In this document: one piece after another, positions 25,001 through 37,300 of the stretch
Position numbering within the stretch: position 1 is the first letter of the stretch
Layout: each line of letters begins with the position of its first letter
Made by a program: the position numbers and the translations under genes
Notes under the pieces: model-generated
Database searches by the model: none
What the model was told of the DNA's origin: nothing
The model's input: the letters and a program-made list of their open reading frames with translations, nothing else
Assembly: GCA_003344405.1 (NCBI GenBank)
Contig: NOWV01000172.1
Span: forward strand, 1-64,000
Length of the DNA stretch: 64,000 nt
Direction of reading: 5' to 3'
From: Trichoplax sp. H2
Taxonomy: Eukaryota; Placozoa; Uniplacotomia; Trichoplacea

Positions 25001-26019
25001 TTATGGGTTTATCAGTTTCAGTATTTTCCCCTTTTTACAAAAGTACAAGTAATTTATCTGCATAACATTATTTTGAATGTAATATCTACGTGAATAGTTT
25101 AAAATTAGAGTCTAAACTTTATTCCATCTTATTTCAACTGGAATACACGGTAAAGAATCAGCTCAAAAGCTAGTCAACCATGAATTTGAATCACCAGATT
25201 TCACTGTAATAAGTGTTATAATGTACGAGAACAATCAATTTCTTTTTCATTTTATAAATCTATTAAAAATGTACCTTGTTGGATATTATTACGAATCAAG
25301 AGCGAGATATTTCGAGCTTTGTAACCCCTTAGAAATGTTTTTATGAAACATACTAATTACATACACGGATTGCTGCACGGGTAGTGCTGATTCTTACCTT
25401 TATTCTAAGCTCGAGAGTAAGTCAACCAAGCTGCATATTAAAGAATATCCTTTTGCTAGTTCACAGTATTGAGTTCCACCATCGGATCAGTAATTATAGA
25501 TTCATTCAACACTATGAATCAACTTGCTATAGCTGTTATAGAAGCTATAACACTTATAATAGTTCTTTCGACTCTATTAATCTATAGTATTTTGAAAGTT
25601 ACATTTATCATTTAACGTAAATGGAACAATTCCCCTCAATTAAGCTGAAGTGAGCTAATATTAAAAGTAAGATAATAATGCCTAGTTTGCTACTTTGCTG
25701 TTATCTAAAATTTACATAATATTGATATGTGAAAAGGCAAACCATATTCTAGCAAAATAACATACCTCTTACCTTTAAGCTGCAACATCAAATTATGCAT
25801 ATTAAAACGTTTGTTTCGGACTATACAGCTAAAAAAATTGATTTTCATTGTAAGTATTATATCCCCTCATGCGATTAAAAACTCTAAATCTTCTCAATTA
25901 TAAATGCTTCTGTCGCGGAAGGAAAAATCATTCTCTTAAATTAAGGGCGCTTTGAGGGCTTAAGTTAACAATATTAAGGACTGTCTCTTATTTAAGACAG
26001 CCTGAGTGTGATAGATGGA

Positions 26020-26560
26020 CCGTAGCATAGATTTCTATATTTATCTAAAGGCAAGGTTAGTAATTCATAACCATAAACTGTAATTAAAGATTCTATGTTA
26101 GAATGTAGATGATTATATATATTATCGTTTCGAATTGCTATTGATGCTAAAGGTAAAGGTGGATACGTTACTCACATATTAAGATAGGGCTAGTTAATCA
26201 TCCTTTGACATAGTAGAAATAATATCTAAGTGAACACTGTAGCTGTTACCATATTTAATTATAGATTGTCCGCTGTAAAATGTTATTACTATTAATAATT
26301 TGAATATGAGTAAGTATAATAGATCCTATTGCTATGCTGATTGTACAGAAGTTGGAATGCTACAAAAAGTACGTAATAAGCTGGCAGCTTAAGATTATAT
26401 TAAAGGTTCTTCCTCGACTTTCCAGTAATTTTATCTGCTTAGAGTAGAGCTATGTGGATTATCTATGTGTACTGATCTAACATAGTATTAATTTCTACAA
26501 ATTTTGGAACTCTATGATCTGGTTTATCACCAGTGCAATTAATGATGATACCTTTTAGTG
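26020..26560 (+). repeat. Diverged dispersed repeat, copy 1
   Basis: It aligns in order with 30810-31345, with roughly two thirds of bases identical in the better blocks. Shared blocks are TTTCTATATTTATCT, GCTATGCTGATTG, GAGTAGAGCTATG and a closing hairpin (CTGGT/ACCAG here, GTGAT/ATCAC in the other copy). No coding frame is shared. It is either a non-autonomous element family or an old local duplication. Confidence 0.55.
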
Positions 26561-27620
26561 TACTTTCCGACGCATGAAACTTTGGTTTTATATTAGGGAT
26601 ATGCTGATATTGAGAGAAAATTTTTGTTTTATGAAATCTTCATTAAATGTATATACATCATATAGATGTTAGGAGTAAATTTGATCAAGTATACGAGAAA
26701 GATATAGTTATTAAGCGTAGACTTTTAAGGCATAAAATCTTGGTTAAAAATTAGGTGATTATATAGATATTAAGTAAAAACTTAAGAAGTGCGCGATTTA
26801 ATTTCTTAATCGTTTCATTTTAGCTTTTAAGGTTCTTTAGTCGTGTATTTGCTTTGGCATTTAGAAACTTTCTACACTATTTTATATGAAAGCTTGTACA
26901 CCAGGAAAGAGTAAATAACTGCTATAACATTATTTACATTCTTGAACTGTTTGACAGTTCTTACAGATGCAATCTGACCAATGGACAAGTATGCTATTAT
27001 GTATTCAAGGTAATGCCTTGTTCCACCTACAGTATACAATTTCGAAAAATTTGGATTAATTAACTACAGTATGAAATTACGTTAACAGCATCAATAATAT
27101 AATTGATCATTGCAATGTTATAAAAATTACTAGATTTAGTTTTAATTATACAATAATTTTAGATTATTTAGGTTATTCACGAGGCTAATAAATCAATAAT
27201 CAGCTAGAACACGCAAGAAATTACTGATCAAAAGTGTAAGTAACTAATGCTCCCATACTGTAAACCCTGAAAGAAACTCTTTCATTACTGACATAACCTA
27301 ATTTATGCACCGGCTGCAGATTTTAATAATTAATCTATTCAATGATCTCAAGTTTTATCATTGCAATGCTAATGTTCTATAATTATAAGGAACTGCACTA
27401 TACCTTCATCGAGTCCATAGTGGGATCTCATTCAAAACCAATTTCAGATATGCAAACCTACAGCACGTATAAGGTAGCCTAAAATGACCAAAAAGAGTTA
27501 ATTTTCCTCAGTTTCCATTGTAGTCTATAGTAACTTATTACAATTATATGACTCCATACTGTGCTATGATATATTTCTGCATAATTATAAACAGTCTATA
27601 TTAGTTAGTTTCTGTTTACC

Positions 27621-29300
27621 GGGTTGCAAGACGAACAGCAATCTTGTTTAACTAGTAAAGCTAAATGAGCCAGAAACGCTAATTACTAGAACGGAACCAT
27701 TAGCTCCGTAATATGTCTTTTGCTTACAATTACCATTAAATTTAATTATCATTAAATTCATGGGTATCCAAAAATAATAATCAGGGCTTTCATGGCGAAG
27801 CGTTAACACTACAATAAGGGCAAAATTTTTTCGCGAATGGTGTCTTTAGTTTAGGTCATAGCAAGTCTTGACTGCAAGTTTTGCTTAGCATTTTACTTAA
27901 TTTCGCGTCTTCCCAGGATGTGCAGAATGGATTTATATCCAAATACTTGATAAATACCGAGGTTGTAGAAGTCTGAGTTATACCACCTATTTCTAAAAAT
28001 CTGAGCATCATTTACAAATATCACGTTTTTTAGACTTTATTTATTGTTACAGCATTTAATCGAAGTATTGACTTCAAATTAAATCCCTTATACAGTAGCA
28101 TATTCTATCTAGAATTATATTCCCGTATATAGATGGATCAGCTCGTATCATGATATTCAGAAATTTTATTACTCTCTACTTTAGCAGCAGTTAATGAAAA
28201 GCGGTTAAATTAATTATCAGAGTAGTTGATCAATCAAAAAATTTTTTAATTTTAATTCTATTTTAGATTGCCGTAATATGCACTTAACCGTTACAAAACA
28301 AGTAGATTGATTTCCCTTATTATTGCTATTTGTTCTTAAATTATGAAATTTTCTCTTATCTAAGTAGCCACTAGCATAAAGTTGTACCAACGATCATACA
28401 AATTTCAATACTGGGAACTCTAATTTACTACAAGGAGATAAACTAAATCGTGCTGTAGCAAATAATTTTAAAACCTAAATAAGTAGATGTAAACGTTGGT
28501 ATTTGGTTGATTAGTTTCATATTTTGAAATTCCTACCTTTTATTGGTTTCAGCAGATTAAGAATTAACTAAATATGTATTTCGCTTTACCATAGTAGATA
28601 CTAATCGAAGATCCTGCTCTTGATATTTTGCGTACTTGTTTTTATTAAGTATAACACGTGGATTTTAGTATAATGAATGTTATGTATGTAATGTATAATG
28701 ATAATTGAAAATCTGTTTGATCTTATGAAATTTTGAATAAACAAAGCAATGATTGATCTTGGTTAGCAGCTCAATTATTTTGTCAGTATCCAATTTAAAG
28801 TAAATGTAGTGGTCAAATATTTATTTCATCACTGCTGCTTGTTCATAATTAATTTAGTCTGTAGTGCATGCCATTCTAATTAACTGCTTTATCTTTGTTT
28901 AAACTAAATTAAAATAAAAAATCAGGTTTTACATTCAATATCATGATGTTATAAAGATTACAAATTAATGGCAGAAATTTATTTATCGCGTTGCTCGCGA
29001 ATGTTCATGAATCATTCTTAAATCAAGACTGTATTACTCATGCCGTCTACAGTATTTCAATTCTTGATATCCCATTCACAATCACTATCGCTGGTGGACA
29101 CCTCTAGACTAAATAAAGATGTAGAAATATATATCCCTGCAAAGTAATTTATTAATGTGATTGTAGACTATTAGCCATATTTTAATATGATATATGGTAG
29201 CGTCTTTTCTATATTTATCTTAGGATATATTTAGTAGCCCTAATTATAGACTGTAATTATAGACTGTAAAGGTAGACTTTATGCTAGAGTACAGATGACT
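27621..29300. repeat. Left copy of gap-flanking duplication 2
   Basis: Near-identical to 29321-30906, running from GGGTTGCAAGACGAACAGCA up to the 20-N gap. The main difference is about 97 bp (28558-28654) present here and replaced by a few bases in the other copy. No gene is visible. Short hairpins such as ACGGA/TCCGT (near 27690) and TCGCG/CGCGA (near 28986) occur. Confidence 0.8.
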
Positions 29301-29320
29301 NNNNNNNNNNNNNNNNNNNN
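29301..29320. other. Assembly gap (20 N)
   Basis: Twenty N between two near-identical copies of the same sequence. Confidence 1.
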
Positions 29321-30906
29321 GGGTTGCAAGACGAACAGCAATCTTGTTTAACTAATAAAGCTAAATGAGCCAGAAACGCTAATTACTAGAACGGAACCAT
29401 TAGCTCCGTAATATGTCTTTTGCTTACAATTACCATTAAATTTTATTATCATTAAATTCATGGGTATCCAAAAATAATAATCAGGGCTTTCGTGGTGAAG
29501 CGTTAACACTACAATAAGGGCAAATTTTTTTCGTGAATGGTGTCTTTAGTTTTGGTCATAGCAAGTCTGGACTGCAAGTTTTGCTTAGCATTTGATTTAA
29601 TTTCGCGTCTTCCCAGGATGTGCAGAATGGATTTATATCAAAATACTTGATAAATACCGAGGTTGTAGAAGTCTGAGTTATACTACCTATTTCTATAAAT
29701 CTGAGCATCATTTACAATATCGCGTTTTTTAGATTTTATTTATTGTTACTGCATTTAATCGAAGTATTGACTTCAAATTAAATCCCTTATATAGTAGCAT
29801 AATCTATCTAGAATTATATTCCCGTACACAGATGGATTAGCTCGTATCATGATATTCAGAAATTTTATTACTCTCTACTTTAGCAGCAGTTAATGAAAAG
29901 CGGTTAAATTAATTATCAGAGTAGTTGATCAATCAAAAAATTTTTTAATTTTAAATCTATTTTAGATTGCCGTAATATGCACTTAACCGTTACAAAACAA
30001 GTCAATTGATTTCCCTTATTATTACTATTTATTCTTAAATTATGAAATTTTCTCGTATCTAAGTAGCCACTAGCATAAAGTTGTACCAACGATCATACAA
30101 ATTTCAATACTGGGAACTCCAATTTACTACAAGGAGATAAATTAAATCGTGCTGTAGCAAATAATTTTAAAACCTAAATAAGTAGATGTAAACGTTGGTA
30201 TTAGGTTGATTAGTTTCATATTTTGAAATTCCTACCTTTTATTGGTTTCAACAGATGAAAAACGTGGATTTTAGTATAATGAATGTTACGTATGTAATGT
30301 ATAATGATAATTGAAAATCTGTTTGATCTTATGAAATTTTGAATAAACAAAGCAATGATTGATCTTGGTTAGCAGCTCAATCATTTTGTGAGTATCCAAT
30401 TTAAAATAAATGTAGTGGTCAAATATTTATTTCATTACTGCTGCTTGTTCATAATTAATTTAATCTGTAGTGCACACCATTCTAATTAACTGCTTTATCT
30501 TTGTTTAAACCAAATTAAAATAAAAAACCAGGTTTTATATTCAATATCACGATGTTGTAAAGATTACAAATTAATGGCAGAAATTTATTTATCGCATTGC
30601 TCGCGAATGTTTATGAATCATTCTTAAATCAAGACTGTATTACTCATGCCGTCTACAGTATTTCAATTCTTGATATCCCATTCACAATCACTATCGCTGG
30701 TCAACACCTCTAGACTAAATAAAGATGTAGAGATATATATCCCTGCAAAGTAATTTATTAATGTGATTGTAGACTATTAGCCATATTTTAATATGATATA
30801 TGGTAGCGTCTTTTCTATATTTATCTTAGGATATATTTAGTAGCCCTAATTATAGACTGTAATTATAGACTGTAAAGGTAGACTTTATGCTAGAGTACAG
30901 ATGACT
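29321..30906. repeat. Right copy of gap-flanking duplication 2
   Basis: Begins with the same GGGTTGCAAGACGAACAGCA as 27621 and ends at TACAGATGACT, where the left copy meets the gap. Substitutions are scattered, and the 97-bp segment of the left copy is missing. Most likely the second haplotype. Confidence 0.8.
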
Positions 30907-31345
30907 GAATACAGTAAGATGTTGAGCTACTAATAAGGTTAGAGGTAGAAATAGAATTGTAAATCATACATTAGGATATGCTTGGTGCATTGTACTTTTA
31001 TTGGTAGGAATAATGTTTACGAAAATACTGCAATCATTTCCATATTCGATTAATGGTGGTTTGTTGTAAAATAATCTAACTAATAATAAGCTGAATATAT
31101 GTAAAATATGGTAGAATTCTGCTATGCTGATTGCAGCCTTGAAGGCTACAATCAGATCATAAAAGCGCGCGACATTAGATTATCTGATTATTCTTTCTAG
31201 AAATCTTTCAGTAGTTGTATTCGGCTAGAGTAGAGCTATGAGTAGCTAGTCTTTGTATTAGACCTGATAAAGTTCTAATTTGCTACAATTTTGAATTTTC
31301 GTGATCGGGTTTTATCACAATCCCATTGCAGGTATTTAATTACAA
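30810..31345 (+). repeat. Diverged dispersed repeat, copy 2
   Basis: Partner of 26020-26560, partly inside the right haplotype copy. It holds a stem made of GATTG/CAATC and AGCC/GGCT arms near 31126-31152, which is degraded in copy 1. Function unknown. Confidence 0.55.
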
Positions 31346-34300
31346 AGTGAATTTGAATTTTAGCGTTATAGTTCGGGTCAAAATTGCCTCTCCCTATGCG
31401 GTAATTTATAACTTTATTCCCCTTATCGATTAATGGCCTTTAATTTTAGCTTTGCTGTTATTAAAACGTTGTTTGTAAATATTTTCAGCAGTCGCAGCTT
31501 TATTCAATTTTATTGCAAGAGTTCTTGTAAAGAATCGAATCCTTTTACGAGTAGTCAATAATACGCTTTAGAGACAGTAATTCTCAACTTACTCTAAAAA
31601 AGTAACGCCAAGCCTGATATAAATTCAATCTTGAATCAATCAAAATTTCATTGTCTGATTTGCTCCAGTTGTCCGTAGCTGTGTGTAATTCTTAATAAAA
31701 TATTATTCGGAATTTAATGAATGGTATAAAATGAACTATTCTAGTCATTTCACGAATTAACCTCTTCGCGATCTTTTTAAATAGTGCTTTCTATTCCTCA
31801 GTCTATCATTATAAATACTTCTATTATTGCCGATGAGATGATTGAAAAATGAAATTCTATGTTCTCATTTCCTATTGTTATACTTTTAACTTAGCTGTCG
31901 ATTGTACCTGTTTGTACTCAATATCGTTAGTTTTTACAGGGGCAGTAATATATTTGGAGGATTATTCGTATAAAATAAGTCAAATTATGAATTGTCTATT
32001 ACATAGTAGGCGGTAAATAAGTAATAATAATTGGCATCAAGAGGGGTCCAGATTGAATGTAATGCAAAATCAATTGCTTTTTACTTTCTTTGTCTACGAA
32101 TTTTGAATGGCTTTTACAAATTTGGACATCTCGTATGACAGACGTAGGGTATGCAGTTTTCGCCAGAATTAACGTCTACAAACACTGTTTCGGTCTCCGA
32201 ATAAGTAGATCTGGTTAGTAATTAAGGTCAAATCTTTAAGGCCTTAAAGTAAAAATGAAAAACGGTGATCTATAAGTGGATCTGATCTAGGAGAAGAGAA
32301 AATTTTTAAAATTTTCTGAAAGGAGAAACATTTCCTGTTCTTTCTAGACCATTTTCACATTGCAAAAGCAGTGCAATTAAGATAACATAATTTTAGGCAA
32401 GGAAATATCTTACTGAAGGTCTAATATCGATTTTAAAGGTTAAGAAAACTATCGTACTTTCTACTAATTTTAATATCCTTACATCATTTTTAAAATTTAC
32501 TTTTAGTACCGATAAGCTGAAAATATTAAGTAGTCACTCAATTACAACGTCTTTTCAGCAATACTTATTAACACAGCGATTACAATTAATACTAAGCCAT
32601 ACTAAGGAAGATTAAGTAATTAATCCATGGTCGATTTCAACCTAAAATGTTTAGTGTACAGTACACCAAATTATAAGTGTAGCCTGTAAAAGATTACATG
32701 TGTTTGTCGGTATAAAGTTGATGCTATCAGAAATTTACTGCCTTGATCTATCTTCGAAAACTGTAATATACGAATCAAATTCGATTAATACCAAGTAATC
32801 ACGGAATACCGATTAAATACCAATCATGCTTCTAATGTTTCATTCTTACATTCGGCCTTCTCTTTACACATATGATTATAGTAGCTTTGATGTATTCAGT
32901 TCCATTTAAGATCTATTTTTTTATTAAACCACTCCTTTTATTATTATAGTAATTAGTGTAGTCATACTTTTTGAAAAAGCGGCTAAGAACATATGCCGGT
33001 CATGACCATTAAAAGTGACTCTTGGCATATAGACTAGCCAATCACGCATTATCCTATTCTATTTATTTTATATTCATATTGCTCGAACTGATTTATTCTC
33101 GATGACAAAGGATTAAAGTCTCAAATTCAACTATAGTTCTTGACCATATTTCAATAGCTTTCAACCAATAAATAACACTTATACAATGGTAAAGATATTT
33201 AAGTTTGCTTTATCTTTGAATTATGCGCAATTAAGTTTCTTTCTCTCGACGTCAAGTTATCACTGCGTAATCCAACAATTCTTGCAATAGATGATTCCAT
33301 TCTATCTTTCAATTAGACTAATTCTAGAGTCTATTATTTCTGTCATCCAAATTCATTTTCTGGCTTTTGATGCTCGGAAGTCGACCTTGGTCTATTAGCC
33401 AAAAATCAAGTTAGGTTAGACGGAAATGTGTAATCTTGTAGACTATTAAGATAACTCATATTTACTAGTTGTCGATGTTAGATAACTTCGTCACAATCTA
33501 ATACAATCGAGTTTAACTTGTTGTAGTTATGACCATCCTTAAAATGAAATATAATCCAAAGTGAAGTAAATAATTATACTACTCGTGCTTAAGAAAAAGT
33601 AATCCAATAGTAAAGATACAGCTAATAAAACTAATTGACAACTCTAACTAATCCTAACTCTAGCTCTTCTAGAGTTGACATCTGAGGTAAAGAATATAAA
33701 TTTTTGGATTAATTAAAAAAGGGCTTTAAAAGTTTTTCAAAATATTTATAAAGTAAATCTACAGTATAATGATGAAGTCTCTTTTATTTTCTCTTACTGC
33801 TGAAGTGAAAAAAGAATCACCGAAATTCTTCACTTGTTAGCATTAATTCAGCCATAACTACGAGAGTCTTAGCAAGAAATTAAAATTTTATTACCTCTCT
33901 TCTTTTCAATATGATACAAGCTGTGTTATTTCCAATTTTTGAAACTTTTTTTGTTATTTACATTTTTCCTCTTGTTCAATGAACGACTACTAAGCGCTAG
34001 ACTACTTGGTACCTAGCAAATGACTTGACGTCATACTAATGATGATGGCGTATTTAGAAGCGAAAGCCAATTTTTAAAATATCTGCCGTGCTGCCACAAG
34101 CAATGTCAGGAATTTTAATAACATCCCCTTTGCATAATTTATCCTTTAATGACGCAAAATTGCTACGTTGAACGAAACAGGTTGATTACAGGTTCTGTCA
34201 TTTTTTAAAGTTGCCATAGATGACATTTGATATAAAAGACATGATACAAATTGGAGATGGGAGGTGCGTCCTCTTTCTATAGGCTTATTCGAAAGTGTAA

Positions 34301-37300
34301 TTGACTGACGAACTTACGAGAATCCTAATTGTGAAAAATCATCTTCAATCAATATTGAAATTGGATATAATCAGATCCATTTCGGAAGATCCAAGGTGAA
34401 TAACCATACTTGGATACTTATTCCACAGTTTAATTAAAATACAATAATTAAATTATTGTCTGTTTTCGGATGGAAACATAGATTAATAAAAATTTAGTGC
34501 GGCATAGGATATCATTAATCGCAGGAGTACGTATGGCTAAATGTTGAATAACGTAGCTTTAATAGATAGAAAAATAACATGGCATCCAATTTCTATATGA
34601 TTTATGATAGCATCGACATCATCACTTTGATAATTACGCGTATAATAGATCTGCCCTGATATATCATTTGTAAAACCAACAATGACAGCGCTTAGAGTCA
34701 AGCTAATCTGTCCAAAACTTAAGACGTCTTTTAGATAAAAAAAATTGTTGATTAGACTCTTTTTCAATGATTGATATCATCATTTATTAAGATCGGCCTA
34801 TGAATAGTATAAATTAGTCAACATTCGAGTATATAGAGATTAAAACATTCGATTCATCGCTGTATTAGATATAAAATCACTAGATTTAGTTTAATCGTGA
34901 TTTGGTCCTTTATTTGCTATGATATTTAGTAGTATCATCTAATATTACATCACATATGTAAATAAGGCTGTTGTTTACAGTTATTTCATTAAATTGTCTC
35001 CATCAGTATCCGTAGTAAAGGTATCGTACCTTATAGAGAGTCAAGCAGTAATCAATTCCTACGATGAATAATAATCAAAATAATGGCCACAAATACACAA
35101 ATCTTGTCACGAGACATGACTAACCTGATATATGAAGAAGAAGCCATGATCATTTTAATATTCTTATCGCCAATAACATTTAAGGAGAGTTATCGTTCAA
35201 TTTGATGGGGTCTAGAGTATTATGATTTATTCAGTATGATGTCAACGATTTGGCTTTCATGCTGTCTACTAGCAATCAACGACAGTGTTTTATCCGAATA
35301 GTGCATGATTGTTATTATTTGCACTTTATGCTAGGGTTTGAACAAAAACACGCTATCAATAATTTTAGAATAGATTGTATAATTAGCCGCCTTAGAGCTA
35401 TTTAACGTCGCGTTGAAATGAATGGTTTGTGATGCTATTAATTATTTTATAAATGAAACGGCTTACATCATTTTTGGATAAAAAATGCCAGTAATAATTC
35501 TATTCTATACTGCTTCCTATTATCAATTTACATTATCACAATTTAGTCTAAATTATGATAATCTGCAATTTCCCTAGTCCACTGCAGACCCTGAATTGGC
35601 AAATGGTATCCTTATATGCAGAAGTGTTACCCGTAATACTAACTGAAGTGATTAAGACGCTGCCACACTAACATTGTCTAAATATTTTATCATGTTATTA
35701 TTTACGTTTTGGATTGATAAAATATATATTCTATTAGTAAATCATACCAGTACACCCTACTATAGTTGAAATAATTAGTCAGCGCTGTAATTTTACGCCA
35801 TTGGCATGCATATTAAATCTGTTACCTAGAGACTATAGCCATCAATATGAAAGTTAAATAATTCATTTGAGTACTATCAAGCCGGCCAAAATAGCTGTCT
35901 ATGAGTCATTTTAAACCTTCATAACCAATAATATCGTTTCATCAAAATAGCAAGCATTAGGAAAGAAAAGGAGTATATAGGTATTATTTTAAACCTTTGT
36001 CGTAATGATAAGCGAAGCAAAAAATAGCAACAGTGTCACTCTACACCTAATTATCGATTCTACGTAATGTTTATCTCCATCTATAGCTATTAACGAGAAT
36101 TACTATGAGTAGAATTGTACATGATTTAAATGCAATGTAGTGATTACTTGATCAGCTATATCGACAATATCATTTGATCGATCTTACTATTAACTTATAC
36201 CGTGTGTATCACACTGTAAATATTCTATATAAGAGCGCATTCCAGCAAAGATATTGCGTCAAATTCTCATTAAAATTATAACTAAATTTTGAAGATAAAA
36301 TATGAGGATATTTTTATTGATTTAAAAAGAAGCAACAATTTAATTAAAGTGACGACGTGAACCTTGAATTAAGAAATCGCGTAAACACCTTATGGCAAAC
36401 CCAATAGCAAACAATTTGGCCATTAGTATTGCCACTGTAATGATGGTCCAACAATAATGCGTTAGATTCGTGCATTTGTTGGACTTGTATAACTATTATG
36501 GCTATTGAGAGCATAATAAAGGACTATTAGTGAAAGTTAAAGTAAATTCAGCTCAACTTGTATCATTACATTATGCCCATGCATCAATATACCATCACTA
36601 TTGTATGAAATTGTATCTTCGGAAATTTGAATTATTTCTATATATATATACATGTAATAGAATAGAAAAAAATAAATTAAATGGTGGAAGTGCCACGGGT
36701 GTTACATTGCTTACTAGAACCATTGGCAATGGTAAAAACACTAAAATTGACGCCACTTAATAATTTGCTATTGATTTAGCAATTGAATACTTTTAATCGA
36801 ATGTAGACAGCATAAACAAGGTTGTTTCATGTAAATAAATCAAAGATCATTTAGTTTGACGCTCTTTCGAGCATAGTGTGTGTATATGCTTACTTTATTG
36901 TAAATAGCTACGACGCCATACATTCAAGCTTTTCATCTACAAAATCAATTTTAATTATGACGACAGCAATGTGAGTACCGAAAAAATTTACTACATTTTG
37001 TTATTACCGGTTCTTAAAACTGATGATGATCCAGTATCTACTGTTGGCATAACTAAAATAAGAAAACTAACTACAGAAACTTGTTAGGAATTCTTCATTA
37101 AAATACTTGATAGAATCAGCTATAAAATATCTCAAGATTTCAGACTAATTTTTAATAGAAATCAAATAATAATTATGTTGTCATTGTGCAATCATTAAGA
37201 AAGTCAGGACAGGAATAAAATTTTTGTCTTAGAAAGCTTTAAACATTACTGTTAAAATATCAATAGGGCTGTTAAAGTACGCTGGAAGTCTAACCAAGTA

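Larger units (their letters stand above)
21953..27620. other. Gene-poor stretch after receptor 1
   Basis: No confident gene. Weak coding-like pieces: a 46-codon frame with ATG at 24678-24818 (plus), a 76-codon stop-free frame at 25116-25346 (plus), and a minus-strand ATG frame near 23263-23320 followed by a GTACGT donor-like site. None matches a family I know, and frames of this size are expected by chance in 64 kb. The diverged repeat copy at 26020-26560 is listed separately. Confidence 0.4.

Noticed and set aside
34537-34767. 76-codon minus-strand frame with a hydrophobic stretch
   Set aside because: It starts at TTG and ends without splice signals. No family was recognised.
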